From the NCBI RefSeq assembly GCF_012844225.1, contig NZ_JABAGQ010000006.1, forward strand, positions 1 to 64,000: a stretch of DNA of 64,000 nt, written 5' to 3'. Both the position numbers and the translations under genes were made by a program. This DNA comes from Rhodococcus sp. 105337. Lineage in GTDB: Bacteria > Actinomycetota > Actinomycetes > Mycobacteriales > Mycobacteriaceae. This document shows positions 36,112 to 45,266 of this stretch, one piece after another. Below the pieces are notes generated by a model that did no database searches, was not told where the DNA came from, and saw only the letters and a list, made by a program, of their open reading frames with translations. Numbering within the stretch: the first letter of the stretch is position 1; every line of letters starts with the position of its first letter.

Positions 36112-36789
36112 TCACACCTCGCGGTGGCGGCCCGAGGGAGGAATCGGGGTCTCCCCCGGTTCCTCGGCTTCGGCGGCCTCGGGAGCCGGCTCGACGAGAC
36201 GGTCGGCTTTGCGTACCGCCCACAAGGTCACCAGCAATACCAGGCCGGTGAGCGGCCAGCCCATTCCGATGCGGGCCACGGCCAGCCAGCCGGTTTCGTC
36301 GGCGTCGTAGAGGTGGTTCTGGACCAGATAGCGCGCCAGGAACACCAGTGCCCACGCGACGGTCGCGATGTCGTACGCACGGACGGCGTCCTTGTGCGAC
36401 CGCCACCGTGAGCCCTGCCCGTTCAGCATCCCCCAGACCACGCCCACGAGCGGCCTGCGGACCAGCACCGATACGACGAATGCTCCGCCGTAGATCAGGC
36501 TGGCGTAGATCCCGAAGAGGAAGTACCCCTTGGCATCACCGGTGCGATACGCGATGAACGCGCACACCGCGACGCCGATGAAACCCGAGATCGCGGGCTG
36601 AATAGGGGTGCCTCGAATCAGCCGCCACGCCAGGACACCGCAGGCGACAGCCACGGCCGCCCAGATCGCGGCCGTCAGGCCCCACCAACTGTTCACCGGC
36701 ACGAACACCAGGACGGGCAGCGTCGAATACACCAACCCGCTGATGCCACCGAGTTGTTCCAGCATCGTCTGCTGCCTGATGTCGCTCAC
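36112..36789 (-). CDS. DUF3159 integral membrane protein
   Basis: 225 aa with about five to six hydrophobic helices and a charged, Glu/Pro-rich cytoplasmic tail. Matches Rv2693c in type and position. Function unknown. The ATG at 36789 has AGGAG about 8 nt upstream. It precedes no close downstream gene on its strand; the OB-fold gene lies upstream and may share a transcript. Confidence 0.88.
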   Translation of the reverse strand: MSDIRQQTMLEQLGGISGLVYSTLPVLVFVPVNSWWGLTAAIWAAVAVACGVLAWRLIRGTPIQPAISGFIGVAVCAFIAYRTGDAKGYFLFGIYASLIYGGAFVVSVLVRRPLVGVVWGMLNGQGSRWRSHKDAVRAYDIATVAWALVFLARYLVQNHLYDADETGWLAVARIGMGWPLTGLVLLVTLWAVRKADRLVEPAPEAAEAEEPGETPIPPSGRHREV

Positions 36790-36870
36790 TCCTACGAGAG
36801 TGCCATATTCCCGGGGCTACCCCGGTCGCGGACGTGCGGAGTCCCGTCGCGCCTCACGGTCCGCGCCCGG

Positions 36871-37248
36871 TCAGGCCGGGCCGCGCAATTCGTAGTAGGG
36901 GTTGTAGATCACCCGTCGCCCGTCGCGTTCACCGACTCGTCCCCGTACGAGCAGGGTCTTGCCGGTTTCTATACCCGGGATACGGCGGCGTCCGATCCAG
37001 ACCAGAAGGATGGAGTCGGTGCCGTCGAACAACTCCGCCTGCACTGTCGGGGCGGCTGCTTTCGAGCACGACTCCACGCTGCGGAGCCGGCCGAACATGG
37101 TCACTTCCTGGCCGCGGGTGCACTTGACGACGGGAAGCGCGCCGGTCGAATGAGACGACTCGGCCATCTCTTCTGCGTCGAGTTCCTCGAGATCCTCGGT
37201 CAACCGACGAGTGAGCCGGCGTAGGTAACCGGCCGCGGCGGGTGGCAT
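36871..37248 (-). CDS. Small OB-fold nucleic-acid-binding protein
   Basis: 125 aa. The C-terminal half (about 45-125) looks like the tRNA-anticodon/ssDNA-binding OB fold: QEVTMFGRLRSVESC, AELFDGTDSILLVWIGRRRIPGI, KTLLVRGRVGERDGRRVIYNPYYEL in successive strands. Such stand-alone domains bind single-stranded nucleic acid; the partner is unknown. AGGAG sits seven nt before the ATG at 37248, which fixes the start; the longer frame upstream is not conserved. Matches Rv2694c. Confidence 0.88.
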   Translation of the reverse strand: MPPAAAGYLRRLTRRLTEDLEELDAEEMAESSHSTGALPVVKCTRGQEVTMFGRLRSVESCSKAAAPTVQAELFDGTDSILLVWIGRRRIPGIETGKTLLVRGRVGERDGRRVIYNPYYELRGPA

Positions 37249-37381
37249 GGCGCGCTCCTGTACACGGTGGGCACATGTGTGTGCCCGAAGTTGTCGTTCG
37301 ACCGCCACTGTAGACCGATTCCGGGCAAGCACAAGCACACCGAGTTGTGGTCCGGTTTCGAGCATTCGGCAGGATTGTGAC

Positions 37382-38146
37382 ATGCCCCGCACTGTGCCCT
37401 CCACCATCGATCTCAGCACTGTCACCGTCGCCGTCGTTCTGCCCGGCACCGGCTCGGATGCGAACTTCGTCGACCGCGTCTTCCGGGGCGCGCTGCGTTC
37501 CCGGGGAATCGACGTCGTGGCGGTCGATCCCGACCCTCGGGGAGTCGTGCGCAGCTACGTCCGCGCCATGGATGCTGCCGCGCGCAGCGGCCCGATCCTG
37601 GTCGGTGGAGTGTCGATCGGGGCCGCGGTCGCCCTGCAGTGGGCGGCGGAGCATCCGGATCTCGCTGCGGGAGTGCTCGCGGCCCTGCCCGCGTGGACCG
37701 GCGATCCCGCCGCGGCGCCTGCCGCGGCGAGCGCGCGATGGACTGCGTCGGAACTCCGTGCTCACGGTTTGGACGCGGTGACGGCCGCGATGGCGGCGTC
37801 GAGTCCTTCCTGGCTTGCCACAGAGCTGACCCGATCCTGGAAGGCTCAGTGGCCCGACCTGCCGTCGGCGCTCGAGGAAGCCGCCGGTATGCACGCGCTC
37901 GACGTGGACAGGCTGCGCGCTCTCGAGGTGCCGGTCGGGATCGCTGCGGCCGTCGACGATGCGGTCCATCCGTTCGAGACGGCGGAGCAATGGGCGCGGG
38001 AGATTCCGCGTGCCGCGCTGGGGAGCCTCCGACTGGCAGACATCGGCGCGGATCCGGGCCGGCTCGGCACGATGTGCCTGACGGCGCTCGACCAGGCGTG
38101 CGCCGGCCCGGCCCCGCGTGAGGACCGGACCGGCGGTACGGGCTAG
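37382..38146 (+). CDS. Alpha/beta-hydrolase-fold protein (Rv2695-like)
   Basis: 254 aa. GGVSIGAAVALQWA (about 80-93) holds the nucleophile elbow G-x-S-x-G. VAVVLPGTGSD near the start is the oxyanion-side loop. A late acidic residue in AAAVDDAVHP could be the triad acid, but no convincing catalytic His follows, so activity is uncertain. The stop shares the palindromic tetranucleotide CTAG with the stop of the convergent DUF3710 gene. Confidence 0.78.
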   Translation: MPRTVPSTIDLSTVTVAVVLPGTGSDANFVDRVFRGALRSRGIDVVAVDPDPRGVVRSYVRAMDAAARSGPILVGGVSIGAAVALQWAAEHPDLAAGVLAALPAWTGDPAAAPAAASARWTASELRAHGLDAVTAAMAASSPSWLATELTRSWKAQWPDLPSALEEAAGMHALDVDRLRALEVPVGIAAAVDDAVHPFETAEQWAREIPRAALGSLRLADIGADPGRLGTMCLTALDQACAGPAPREDRTGGTG

Positions 38147-39129
38147 AAGCCCAGCTGCTGCATAGCGGAGCCGGACTCGCCGCGGCGAGGCGGCTGCGGC
38201 TGCCGCGTGCTCGGCGGCGGCGGGTTCGTTCCTGCGCGCGCCTGCGGTGCGGGTCCACCCTGACGCGGCGCCGGAGGCGCAGCCGGGGCGCCTTGCGGAC
38301 CGCGTTGCTGCTGTGGGGCGGCTCCCTGCTGAACGGGTTGCTGCTGAGCGGGTTGCTGTCGCGCCGCGGCTTGTTGCTGCGCTGCCGCAGCGAGCTGCTG
38401 CGCGAGTGCTTCGGGAAGGACGACGGGCAACGGCGTGCGCACCGGATACGGCTCTGCTCCTCGTCGCACCACAGTCCCCGCGACGACGGATCGCGCGAGC
38501 ACTACCAGTTCCGAATCCCCTCCGGCGTTTCCGGCCGGACCGGCGACAACACACCGAATCATCCAGCGAGGGCCGTCCACACCGATGAACCGGAGGTCTG
38601 CGTTCGGCGTCACACCGTGCAGTTCCCTGCCCCACGGACCGGATTCCATACTCACGGTCGCGTTGTCGTTGCGCAGGGTCTCGGACAGTTCCGCAGCGAC
38701 CTCGCGCCACTGACCCGGCGACTTCGGCGCCGCGTACGCCGAGACGGTGATCCGCCCGTACCGGGTGACGAGGTGAACGTTCTGCGGCGCACCGTTCTGC
38801 GCCATCTCGACCTGGATCTGGCTTCCCTGCGGGAGGGGCACCAGCACGGAGCCGAGATCGAGACGGGAACCGGTGAGGTCCTCTTCGTCGATCTCGGTGA
38901 TGTCGAAGGGCCCTTCGTCGCCGGCGGCACCGGTCGCGTGGTCGTATCCCGCCTCGTCGTACGCGCCAGTGCCGTAACCGGCCTCGTCGTACCCGGCCTC
39001 GTCGTACCCGCCCTCGTCGTAACCGGCCTCGTCGTACCCGGCATCATCGAAGCTGCCGTCGTCCGCGTAGGACTGCTCAGCGCGATCGGCACCGGTATCC
39101 GGTCCACGATTCTTGCGACGTCCGAACAT
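38143..39129 (-). CDS. DUF3710 family protein with a GYDEA-repeat N-terminus
   Basis: 328 aa. A basic start (MFGRRKNRG) is followed by an acidic, tyrosine-rich repeat (about 28-65), then the conserved DUF3710 domain (about 70-230) with SRLDLGSVLVPLPQG. The C-terminus is a Gln/Pro/Ala-rich low-complexity tail (about 240-328). No signal or membrane segment. Function unknown; matches Rv2696c. Disordered ends around a folded core suggest a protein-binding hub. The dut gene lies directly upstream, with one nt between its stop and this ATG. Confidence 0.85.
   Translation of the reverse strand: MFGRRKNRGPDTGADRAEQSYADDGSFDDAGYDEAGYDEGGYDEAGYDEAGYGTGAYDEAGYDHATGAAGDEGPFDITEIDEEDLTGSRLDLGSVLVPLPQGSQIQVEMAQNGAPQNVHLVTRYGRITVSAYAAPKSPGQWREVAAELSETLRNDNATVSMESGPWGRELHGVTPNADLRFIGVDGPRWMIRCVVAGPAGNAGGDSELVVLARSVVAGTVVRRGAEPYPVRTPLPVVLPEALAQQLAAAAQQQAAARQQPAQQQPVQQGAAPQQQRGPQGAPAAPPAPRQGGPAPQARAGTNPPPPSTRQPQPPRRGESGSAMQQLGF
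38935..39048 (-). repeat. 15-bp tandem units encoding GYDEA
   Basis: About seven degenerate 15-bp units encode DDAGY, DEAGY, DEGGY and a diverged GTGAY. The array lies in the N-terminal part of the DUF3710 gene and stays in frame, so it can vary in copy number without truncation. Confidence 0.85.
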
Positions 39130-39130
39130 G

Positions 39131-39601
39131 TCAGGAACCTTCCTTCACGAGACCGGCGTGTCCGCCGCTCGATCCGTATCCGCCGCTTCCGCGTGCGGTG
39201 TCGTCGAGTTCGTCGACCTCCACGAACTCGGCGAGTTCGACGCGTTGGACCAGCAACTGGGCGATCCGGTCACCGCGGCGCAGCTCGACGGCGTTTTCGG
39301 TGTCGTGGTTGATCAGGCACACCTTGATCTCTCCACGGTATCCGGCGTCGACCGTCCCGGGGGTGTTCACCACCGACAGACCGAACTTCGCTGCGAGTCC
39401 GGACCGCGGATGGATGAGCCCGACGGTACCGATCGGCAGGGCAACAGAGATGCCGGTCCCCACGAGAGCTCGCTGGCCCGGTTGGAGAGTCAGGTCGGCG
39501 GTCGTGCACAGGTCGACACCTGCGTCACCGGGGTGAGCACGGGTGGGCACAGGGATCCCGGGGTCGAGGCGACGCAGCGGGATGCGCGGAAGGTCGGTCA
39601 C
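39131..39601 (-). CDS. dut: Deoxyuridine 5'-triphosphate nucleotidohydrolase
   Basis: 156 aa with the five dUTPase motifs: HPGDAGVDL (1), HPRSGLA (2), [15 protein letters not shown] (3), [10 protein letters not shown] (4) and the C-terminal [10 protein letters not shown] (5). It hydrolyses dUTP to dUMP, keeping uracil out of DNA. GTG at 39601 is chosen; TAACCT eight nt upstream may be its -10. Matches Rv2697c. Confidence 0.96.
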   Translation of the reverse strand: MTDLPRIPLRRLDPGIPVPTRAHPGDAGVDLCTTADLTLQPGQRALVGTGISVALPIGTVGLIHPRSGLAAKFGLSVVNTPGTVDAGYRGEIKVCLINHDTENAVELRRGDRIAQLLVQRVELAEFVEVDELDDTARGSGGYGSSGGHAGLVKEGS

Positions 39602-39669
39602 GTGGACCGAGGTTACTCTGCGGATGCCTGTCCCCCGCTGCGGGCGCGAGGCCGTCCGATACGGGCGAC

Positions 39670-39675
39670 TATCCT
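39670..39675 (+). promoter_or_regulatory. -10 box of the DUF3093 gene, leaderless type
   Basis: TATCCT six nt before the GTG at 39682. Confidence 0.5.
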
Positions 39676-39681
39676 GGGCCT

Positions 39682-40185
39682 GTGTCTCGATCCTCTCGCT
39701 CCGGAGCGACTCCCGGCCGGACCACCGGCACCCCGACCTTCTCCGAACAGATGTGGGTGCCGTGGTGGTGGTGGCCCATCGGGCTCGGCATCGCTGCGTT
39801 GCTCGCGGCGGAACTCCATATGGGAGCGCCGGGCCTCTACGCGTGGCTGCCGTACGTGCTGCTGCTGCCCTTCCCGATCTGGGCTCTGATCTGGCTCTCT
39901 CGCAGCAAGGTCGAAGTGGTCGACGGGGAGCTGGTCGTGGGACGCGCACATCTACCGGTGGAGGTCATCTCACGCGGTGTGGTGGTTCCGGCGTCGGCGA
40001 AGAGCGCTGCGCTCGGCCGCCAGCTCGATCCGGCCGCATTCGTCCAGCACCGGCCGTGGGTCGGGACGATGGCGATGGTTGTACTCGACGATCCCGACGA
40101 CCCGACGCCCTACTGGCTGATCAGTACCCGGCGTCCCGCCGAGTTGCTCGAAGCGTTGGGCTGCGACGTTTCCACAGGAAATTAG
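39682..40185 (+). CDS. DUF3093 membrane protein
   Basis: 167 aa with two adjacent hydrophobic helices (about 24-66) after a WVPWWWWP segment, then a soluble beta-rich domain of about 100 residues. A bitopic PH-like or membrane-associated role is possible, but the function is unknown. Diverges from dut across about 80 bp. Matches Rv2698. Confidence 0.85.
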   Translation: MSRSSRSGATPGRTTGTPTFSEQMWVPWWWWPIGLGIAALLAAELHMGAPGLYAWLPYVLLLPFPIWALIWLSRSKVEVVDGELVVGRAHLPVEVISRGVVVPASAKSAALGRQLDPAAFVQHRPWVGTMAMVVLDDPDDPTPYWLISTRRPAELLEALGCDVSTGN

Positions 40186-40245
40186 CCACAGGGAGCACCC
40201 GCGGGAAGCAACCATCAGGTCGCAACCACCCGGTCGCCGCAGCGC

Positions 40246-40312
40246 CCTGAGGTCGTCACACGGAGCGGCCGCGCGGCATGGTCATGCCGAGCGGCCGCGG
40301 GGCGACCTCAGG
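40246..40312. repeat. 67-bp stacked palindrome
   Basis: Perfect 10-bp outer arms CCTGAGGTCG (40246-40255) and CGACCTCAGG (40303-40312) enclose a second 15-bp arm pair with one mismatch around GT (CGGCCGCGCGGCATG and its partner). It could act as a bidirectional terminator between DUF3093 and DUF4193, or form a cruciform. Confidence 0.75.
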
Positions 40313-40373
40313 CTGCGCAGTCGCGGGGCGATCTCAGGCTGCGCAGTCGCGGGGCGATCTCATGCTGCGCAGT
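40296..40373. repeat. Three tandem 26-bp units at the DUF4193 gene end
   Basis: Units 40296-40321, 40322-40347 and 40348-40373 differ at one or two bases. The last unit contains the final five codons and stop of the DUF4193 gene on the minus strand, so the other two are duplicated, untranslated copies of that gene end. The first unit overlaps the palindrome. Confidence 0.93.
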
Positions 40374-40662
40374 CGCGGCAGATCAGGACGCCGTTCTCCT
40401 CGGTTGCCAGTCGGCTGCGGTGGTGCACCAGGAAGCAGCTCGAGCACGTGAACTCGTCGGCCTGCTTGGGCACGACGCGCACCGACAGCTCTTCGCCGGA
40501 CAGATCGGCACCGGGCAACTCGAAAGACTCGGCGGTATCCGATTCGTCGACGTCCACCACAGCGGACTGCGCTTCGTTGCGCCGCGCCTTCAGTTCCTCC
40601 AGTGAATCCTCCGACACCTCGTCACTTTCGGTCCGCCGCGGTGCGTCGTAGTCAGTCGCCAT
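40360..40662 (-). CDS. DUF4193 protein with zinc-ribbon C-terminus
   Basis: 100 aa. The N-terminal half is acidic and charged; the C-terminus has CSSC and CRDC about 20 residues apart, a likely zinc ribbon. Function unknown; conserved in actinobacteria and equivalent to Rv2699c. Small acidic zinc-ribbon proteins often bind RNA polymerase or ribosomes, but that is only an inference. The stop lies within a tandem repeat. Confidence 0.9.
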   Translation of the reverse strand: MATDYDAPRRTESDEVSEDSLEELKARRNEAQSAVVDVDESDTAESFELPGADLSGEELSVRVVPKQADEFTCSSCFLVHHRSRLATEENGVLICRDCAA

Positions 40663-41043
40663 GTCCTCTTACCTTCTAATCTTCGTGCGGGCGCTCAGCA
40701 GAAGCACCGAAGGTGCTCCCGGCCAAGGCAACGCTCGACGGTGTCATGAAGTTCCCTGGGATAAGTCCGGAACACCGGACATACCCGAATACGTGCATTC
40801 GAACCCGCGTCGTGCAACTCCTACGACTCGGGCCGCCGAACAATAGCCGACGCGGACCCGAAATATGCAATCAATTTCGCCGCCCGCCCGGAATTGTCGA
40901 GCAATTGTCACCAACACCACAGAAACCCGTGGCATTCCCTCCCCGCGAAGGCAGACACCTCCGGAGGCCTCCACCTTCCGAAGGCGCCGCCCTCTAGAGT
41001 GAGTGCGCACCATCACCGGCACGAACACGAGAGGCAGGGCGGC
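40663..41043. other. Divergent intergenic region DUF4193 / cei
   Basis: 381 bp with no gene. The composition is less GC-rich than its surroundings in the middle (around 40840-40920), as expected for promoters. TAGAGT at 40995-41000 is a candidate -10 for cei, giving a leader of about 37 nt. No regulatory RNA was recognised. Confidence 0.5.
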
Positions 41044-41727
41044 GTGGTTTCCCTGATCACCCAAGGCACCGCTACCGACAAGCGCGGCCGGCCGTTCCGT
41101 CACCGCCGGACACTCCCGGCAGCGATCGCCGCGGCAGTCCTCGCGGCCGCGACCATCGTCGTCTGGACCTCGGTGTTCAGCTCGGTCGAGCCGGTGACCA
41201 CCACCGTCGCATGCAACGCTCCGGCCCTCGGCGCATCAGGCCCGGACGGCGCCGAGCCCGCACCGCTCGGAGACGTCGTCGATCGGTCCACTCTGCTCGA
41301 CGTCGAGCCCGCGCCCCTCGCAGCCACCCGCGTTCGCGTGTTCAACGCCAACGGCGAGCGTGGCCAGGCGACACACGTCGCTGCGCAGCTGAGCGACTAC
41401 GGCTTCGCCAGCGCGCCGGATGTTCAGGCCGGCAACGACCCCGTGTACCTGGATCAGAACATGCAGTGCCAGGGACAGATCCGGTTCGGGGAGTCCGGTA
41501 AGGCCGCGGCGAGCGCGGTCTGGCTGCTCGCACCGTGCGCCGAGCTGGTCCTGGACGAGCGCGGGGACGACACCGTCGACTTCGCCCTCGGGACGTACTT
41601 CAAGGACCTCTCCCCCTCGGCGGACGCGGAAGAGGTCCTGCGGACCCTCCGCGAGGTCCCGGCCGGAGAGGGTTCGGCGCCCCTCGACATCGACCTTCTC
41701 ACCGCCGCGCGCGACGCCCGTTGCTGA
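41044..41727 (+). CDS. cei: Envelope integrity protein Cei (LytR C-terminal domain)
   Basis: 227 aa. A short basic N-terminus (KRGRPFRHRR) is followed by one membrane helix (about 24-46). The extracytoplasmic part is a LytR_C domain containing TRVRVFNANGERGQATHVA, plus four cysteines that may pair. In M. tuberculosis, Rv2700 is needed for envelope integrity and virulence. GTG start with a purine-rich GAGAGGCAGGG upstream. Confidence 0.92.
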   Translation: MVSLITQGTATDKRGRPFRHRRTLPAAIAAAVLAAATIVVWTSVFSSVEPVTTTVACNAPALGASGPDGAEPAPLGDVVDRSTLLDVEPAPLAATRVRVFNANGERGQATHVAAQLSDYGFASAPDVQAGNDPVYLDQNMQCQGQIRFGESGKAAASAVWLLAPCAELVLDERGDDTVDFALGTYFKDLSPSADAEEVLRTLREVPAGEGSAPLDIDLLTAARDARC

Positions 41728-41819
41728 TTACTTTTTCACTTCGAGTGCAAAAGGGGACGCCGCTCACTATTTCGACGTGACGCGACACAAAGCATATTCG
41801 GGTGAACCGGGCGGAATAC

Positions 41820-42698
41820 TCAATTCGGCGCGGCGTCATTTGCGCCTAATTCGGCGAGTAACTCGTTGAAAGCGACCGCAATACCCGGCGCCGCCGCGAC
41901 GGTGATCTCTCCGGCGTCGCCGAAACCCTCGGGCACCCGTACCGTCGCGCCCGCCTCGGCCGCGACGAGCGCACCCGCCGCCCAGTCCCACGGATTGAGG
42001 CCGTGCTCGTAGTGCGCGTCCACGCGACCCGCGGCCACCATGCACAGGTCGAGCGCTGCGGCGCCGATCCGCCGGATGTCGCGGACCCGCGGCAGGAGCG
42101 CTGCGACTATCGCGCCCTGATGAGCGCGCCGGCCCGGAGTGTAGGAGAAGCCCGTCGCCACGAGCGACATCCCCAGGTCGGTCACCGGGTTGCATCGCAG
42201 CGGCGTCTCCGTGCCGCGCGCGTCCGTGAGGGTCGCGCCCGCGCCCAGGGCAGCCGAGTACATGTCGCCGGACGTGATGTCGACGACCGCCCCCGCGATC
42301 GATCGGCCGTCCACCTGCGCGGCGACCGAGACGGCGGACGCCGGGATGCCGTAGACGAAGTTGACGGTGCCGTCGATCGGATCCACCACCCAGCACACTC
42401 CGGTCTCCCCCGTGCCGGCCACCTCGCTGCTCCCGCTCTCCTCGCCGAGAAACGCGTCCCCGGGTCGCAGCTCGCGCAAGCGGGCACGGATCAGGTCCTC
42501 GCTCTCGGTGTCCGCCACGGTGACGGGATCGGTATGCGTGGATTTCGTGCGGACCGAATCGGTGCCGTCGGATCCGGGCGGGCCGAAGAGTTCACCGCGA
42601 CGGGCCCGGACATGGTCGGCGGCCTCCCGGGCAACCGTGACGGCCACCTCGCGCAGGGCGGACAATTCCGATGGGGTGGCGTTTCGCTCGGCAGGCAT
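41820..42698 (-). CDS. suhB: Inositol-1-monophosphatase family protein SuhB
   Basis: 292 aa. Metal-binding signatures: GEESGSS (motif A region), [15 protein letters not shown] (motif B, DPIDGT) and [16 protein letters not shown] (motif C). It dephosphorylates inositol phosphate with Mg2+, feeding phosphatidylinositol, PIMs and mycothiol. The ATG at 42698 directly abuts GAGGAG, an unusually tight spacing, so an earlier GTG might be used instead. Matches Rv2701c. Confidence 0.93.
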   Translation of the reverse strand: MPAERNATPSELSALREVAVTVAREAADHVRARRGELFGPPGSDGTDSVRTKSTHTDPVTVADTESEDLIRARLRELRPGDAFLGEESGSSEVAGTGETGVCWVVDPIDGTVNFVYGIPASAVSVAAQVDGRSIAGAVVDITSGDMYSAALGAGATLTDARGTETPLRCNPVTDLGMSLVATGFSYTPGRRAHQGAIVAALLPRVRDIRRIGAAALDLCMVAAGRVDAHYEHGLNPWDWAAGALVAAEAGATVRVPEGFGDAGEITVAAAPGIAVAFNELLAELGANDAAPN

Positions 42699-42865
42699 CT
42701 CCTCATCCGAACACACCCGCACGCAGGACACCAGCGCACCACTTGCGGCCCGCGGAAACGGAGATGCACCGGTTCGCGACCCCGCGCCGCGACGGACCAC
42801 ACTATCGTTGCGACACAGGCGCAGTCCGGATTCCCCCGGGCCGATCCGAGCGAGAGGAACACGTG

Positions 42866-43660
42866 ATGACCCAGGACACCCCGACGGTTTCGTCGAAATC
42901 GGTGCAGTCGTCGAACCTGGGGTTCGGTGTCGACGTCGGAGGCAGTGGCATCAAGGGTGCGGTGGTGGACCTCGACACCGGGGAACTCGTCGGTGAACGC
43001 ATCAAGATCCTCACTCCGCAGCCGTCGACACCGGATTCTGTCGCCGCGACGGTTGCCGAAATCGCGGACCAGGCCGGATGGTCCGGCCCGGTGGGTGTCA
43101 CCCTGCCGTCGGTCCTGATGGGTGGAGTCGTGCGCACCGCCGCCAACATCGACTCGTCCTGGATCGGCACCGATGCGCACGAACTGTTCACGGGCGCACT
43201 CGGACGGCAGGACGTGTCCATCCTCAACGACGCCGATGCTGCCGGGATCGCCGAAGATCGCTTCGGCGCGGCGAAGGACACCGACGGAGTGGTCATCCTG
43301 CTCACCTTCGGTACGGGCATCGGCTCGGCCGTGCTGCACAACGGCGTCCTTCTCCCCAACACCGAATTCGGCCACATGGAGATCGGCGGGCGCGAGGCCG
43401 AACACATCGCGGCGTCCTCGGTCAAGGACAAGCTCGGTCTGTCGTACAAGCAGTGGGCCAAGGAAGTCTCCCGCGTTCTCGAGCACTACGAAGCGCTGCT
43501 GTGGCCGGACCTGTTCATCGCGGGAGGCGGGATCAGCCGTAAACATCACAAGTGGATCCCGCTCCTGACCAACCGAACTCCGGTCGTTCCCGCCGAACTG
43601 CGCAACGCGGCGGGGATCGTCGGAGCCGCATACGCAGCGAAAACCGGCGTAACACCCTGA
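42866..43660 (+). CDS. ppgK: Polyphosphate glucokinase
   Basis: 264 aa ROK-family kinase. The phosphate motif [15 protein letters not shown] is near residue 20, the catalytic Asp is in LNDADAAG, and [10 protein letters not shown] and FGHMEIGG follow. It phosphorylates glucose using polyphosphate or ATP. The usual neighbours suhB and sigA flank it. AGAGGAA precedes the ATG at 42866 (a GTG three nt earlier is in frame). It may supply glucose-6-phosphate for the sugar imported by the 23182-24579 porter. Confidence 0.95.
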   Translation: MTQDTPTVSSKSVQSSNLGFGVDVGGSGIKGAVVDLDTGELVGERIKILTPQPSTPDSVAATVAEIADQAGWSGPVGVTLPSVLMGGVVRTAANIDSSWIGTDAHELFTGALGRQDVSILNDADAAGIAEDRFGAAKDTDGVVILLTFGTGIGSAVLHNGVLLPNTEFGHMEIGGREAEHIAASSVKDKLGLSYKQWAKEVSRVLEHYEALLWPDLFIAGGGISRKHHKWIPLLTNRTPVVPAELRNAAGIVGAAYAAKTGVTP

Positions 43661-43690
43661 GTCGCGCTCATCCTCCCCGGACGGAATCGT

Positions 43691-43696
43691 TACAAT
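43691..43696 (+). promoter_or_regulatory. Candidate -10 box of sigA
   Basis: TACAAT, a near-consensus -10, about 98 nt before the sigA start. No good -35 lies at 16-18 nt. Confidence 0.45.
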
Positions 43697-43793
43697 GGTC
43701 CTCAGCCGGCCGGAACCGGCCTGATCCCGACAGACCTCTCCGCCGGAACACCTCTGGCGCGACGCCGCACTACCTCGTCACGAAAGGGCGTAC

Positions 43794-45167
43794 GTGGCAG
43801 CCACCGACATCCACACCGCTGATTCAGAGAACGAATCCGCACCCGTTGCAGGCGCCTCGGGCGCCGCCGCCGACGCTGACGGCACCGCCGCGGATACCGC
43901 GCCGAGCGCCAAGTCGCCAGCGAAGAAGGCCGCAGCAAAGAAGGCTCCCGCCAAGAAGGCCGCAGCGAAGAAAGCTCCTGCCAAGAAGGCCGCAGCCAAA
44001 AAGGCTCCCGCCAAGAAGGCCGCAGCGAAGAAGGCCGCCGGAGCGGCCGGCGAGGAAGAGTTCGACGCGACCAGCGTTGCCGATCTCGCCGACCTCGAGA
44101 TCTCCGAGGGAGAACTCGCCACCACCGAGGATGTCGTGGTGGAAGAGGAAGAGCCCACCGAGAAGGACAAGGCGTCCGGTGACTTCGTCTGGGACGAAGA
44201 GGAGTCCGAGGCGCTTCGTCAGGCCCGTAAGGATGCCGAACTCACCGCTTCTGCCGACTCGGTGCGCGCGTACCTGAAGCAGATCGGCAAGGTCGCCCTG
44301 CTCAACGCCGAGGAAGAGGTCGAGCTCGCCAAGCGGATCGAGGCAGGCCTCTACGCCGTCTACCGTCTGCAACAGCTCGCCGAGAAGGGCGAGAAGCTGC
44401 CCGTCGCGCAGCGGCGCGACATGAACTGGATCTGCCGCGACGGCAACCGCGCGAAGAACCACCTCCTCGAGGCGAACCTGCGACTCGTGGTCTCGCTCGC
44501 CAAGCGCTACACCGGCCGCGGAATGGCGTTCCTGGACCTGATCCAGGAAGGCAACCTCGGTCTCATCCGCGCGGTCGAGAAGTTCGACTACACCAAGGGT
44601 TACAAGTTCTCCACGTACGCCACGTGGTGGATCCGGCAGGCGATCACGCGTGCGATGGCCGACCAGGCCCGCACCATCCGTATCCCGGTGCACATGGTCG
44701 AGGTCATCAACAAGCTCGGCCGCATCCAGCGCGAACTCCTCCAGGATCTGGGACGCGAACCCACGCCGGAAGAGCTGGCGAAGGAAATGGACATCACGCC
44801 CGAGAAGGTGCTGGAGATCCAGCAGTACGCGCGTGAGCCCATTTCGCTCGACCAGACGATCGGCGACGAGGGCGACAGCCAGCTCGGCGACTTCATCGAG
44901 GACTCCGAAGCGGTCGTCGCCGTCGACGCGGTGTCGTTCACGCTGCTTCAGGACCAGCTGCAGTCTGTCCTCGAGACCCTCTCCGAGCGCGAGGCCGGCG
45001 TCGTCCGGCTGCGCTTCGGCCTCACGGACGGGCAGCCGCGCACGCTCGACGAGATCGGGCAGGTGTACGGCGTGACCCGCGAGCGTATCCGCCAGATCGA
45101 GTCGAAGACGATGTCGAAGCTGCGGCATCCGTCCCGGTCGCAGGTACTGCGCGACTACCTCGACTGA
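43794..45167 (+). CDS. sigA: Principal RNA polymerase sigma factor SigA
   Basis: 457 aa. After a variable N-terminus with a lysine-alanine repeat and an acidic stretch, all sigma-70 regions are present: region 1.2 ([11 protein letters not shown], about 157), 2.3-2.4 ([10 protein letters not shown] to [12 protein letters not shown], about 245-285), region 3 and region 4.2 ([19 protein letters not shown]). It directs housekeeping transcription. GTG start at 43794 with AAAGGG upstream. Shorter than M. tuberculosis SigA (about 528 aa) only in the N-terminal tail. Matches Rv2703. Confidence 0.98.
   Translation: MAATDIHTADSENESAPVAGASGAAADADGTAADTAPSAKSPAKKAAAKKAPAKKAAAKKAPAKKAAAKKAPAKKAAAKKAAGAAGEEEFDATSVADLADLEISEGELATTEDVVVEEEEPTEKDKASGDFVWDEEESEALRQARKDAELTASADSVRAYLKQIGKVALLNAEEEVELAKRIEAGLYAVYRLQQLAEKGEKLPVAQRRDMNWICRDGNRAKNHLLEANLRLVVSLAKRYTGRGMAFLDLIQEGNLGLIRAVEKFDYTKGYKFSTYATWWIRQAITRAMADQARTIRIPVHMVEVINKLGRIQRELLQDLGREPTPEELAKEMDITPEKVLEIQQYAREPISLDQTIGDEGDSQLGDFIEDSEAVVAVDAVSFTLLQDQLQSVLETLSEREAGVVRLRFGLTDGQPRTLDEIGQVYGVTRERIRQIESKTMSKLRHPSRSQVLRDYLD
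43920..44039 (+). repeat. Four tandem 30-bp units encoding [10 protein letters not shown]
   Basis: Codons 43-82 of sigA are four near-identical 10-residue blocks, histone-H1-like in composition. Synonymous differences (gcg/gca/gcc, aaa/aag) show that the units are not freshly duplicated. Confidence 0.95.
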
Positions 45168-45170
45168 CAG

Positions 45171-45220
45171 AACAACGAGAACGAGGGCCACCCCGCGGGG
45201 TGGCCCTCGTTCTCGTTGTT
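45171..45220. terminator. Perfect 25-bp-arm terminator after sigA
   Basis: A 50-bp perfect palindrome (arms 45171-45195 and 45196-45220) beginning 4 nt after the sigA stop. It starts A-rich and ends T-rich, so it can stop transcription in both directions. It also ends the convergent DUF952 gene. Confidence 0.9.
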
Positions 45221-45266
45221 CACTCCGGCACGCCCCTCGCTGCAGTCCGATGACGACGCCGGACAC

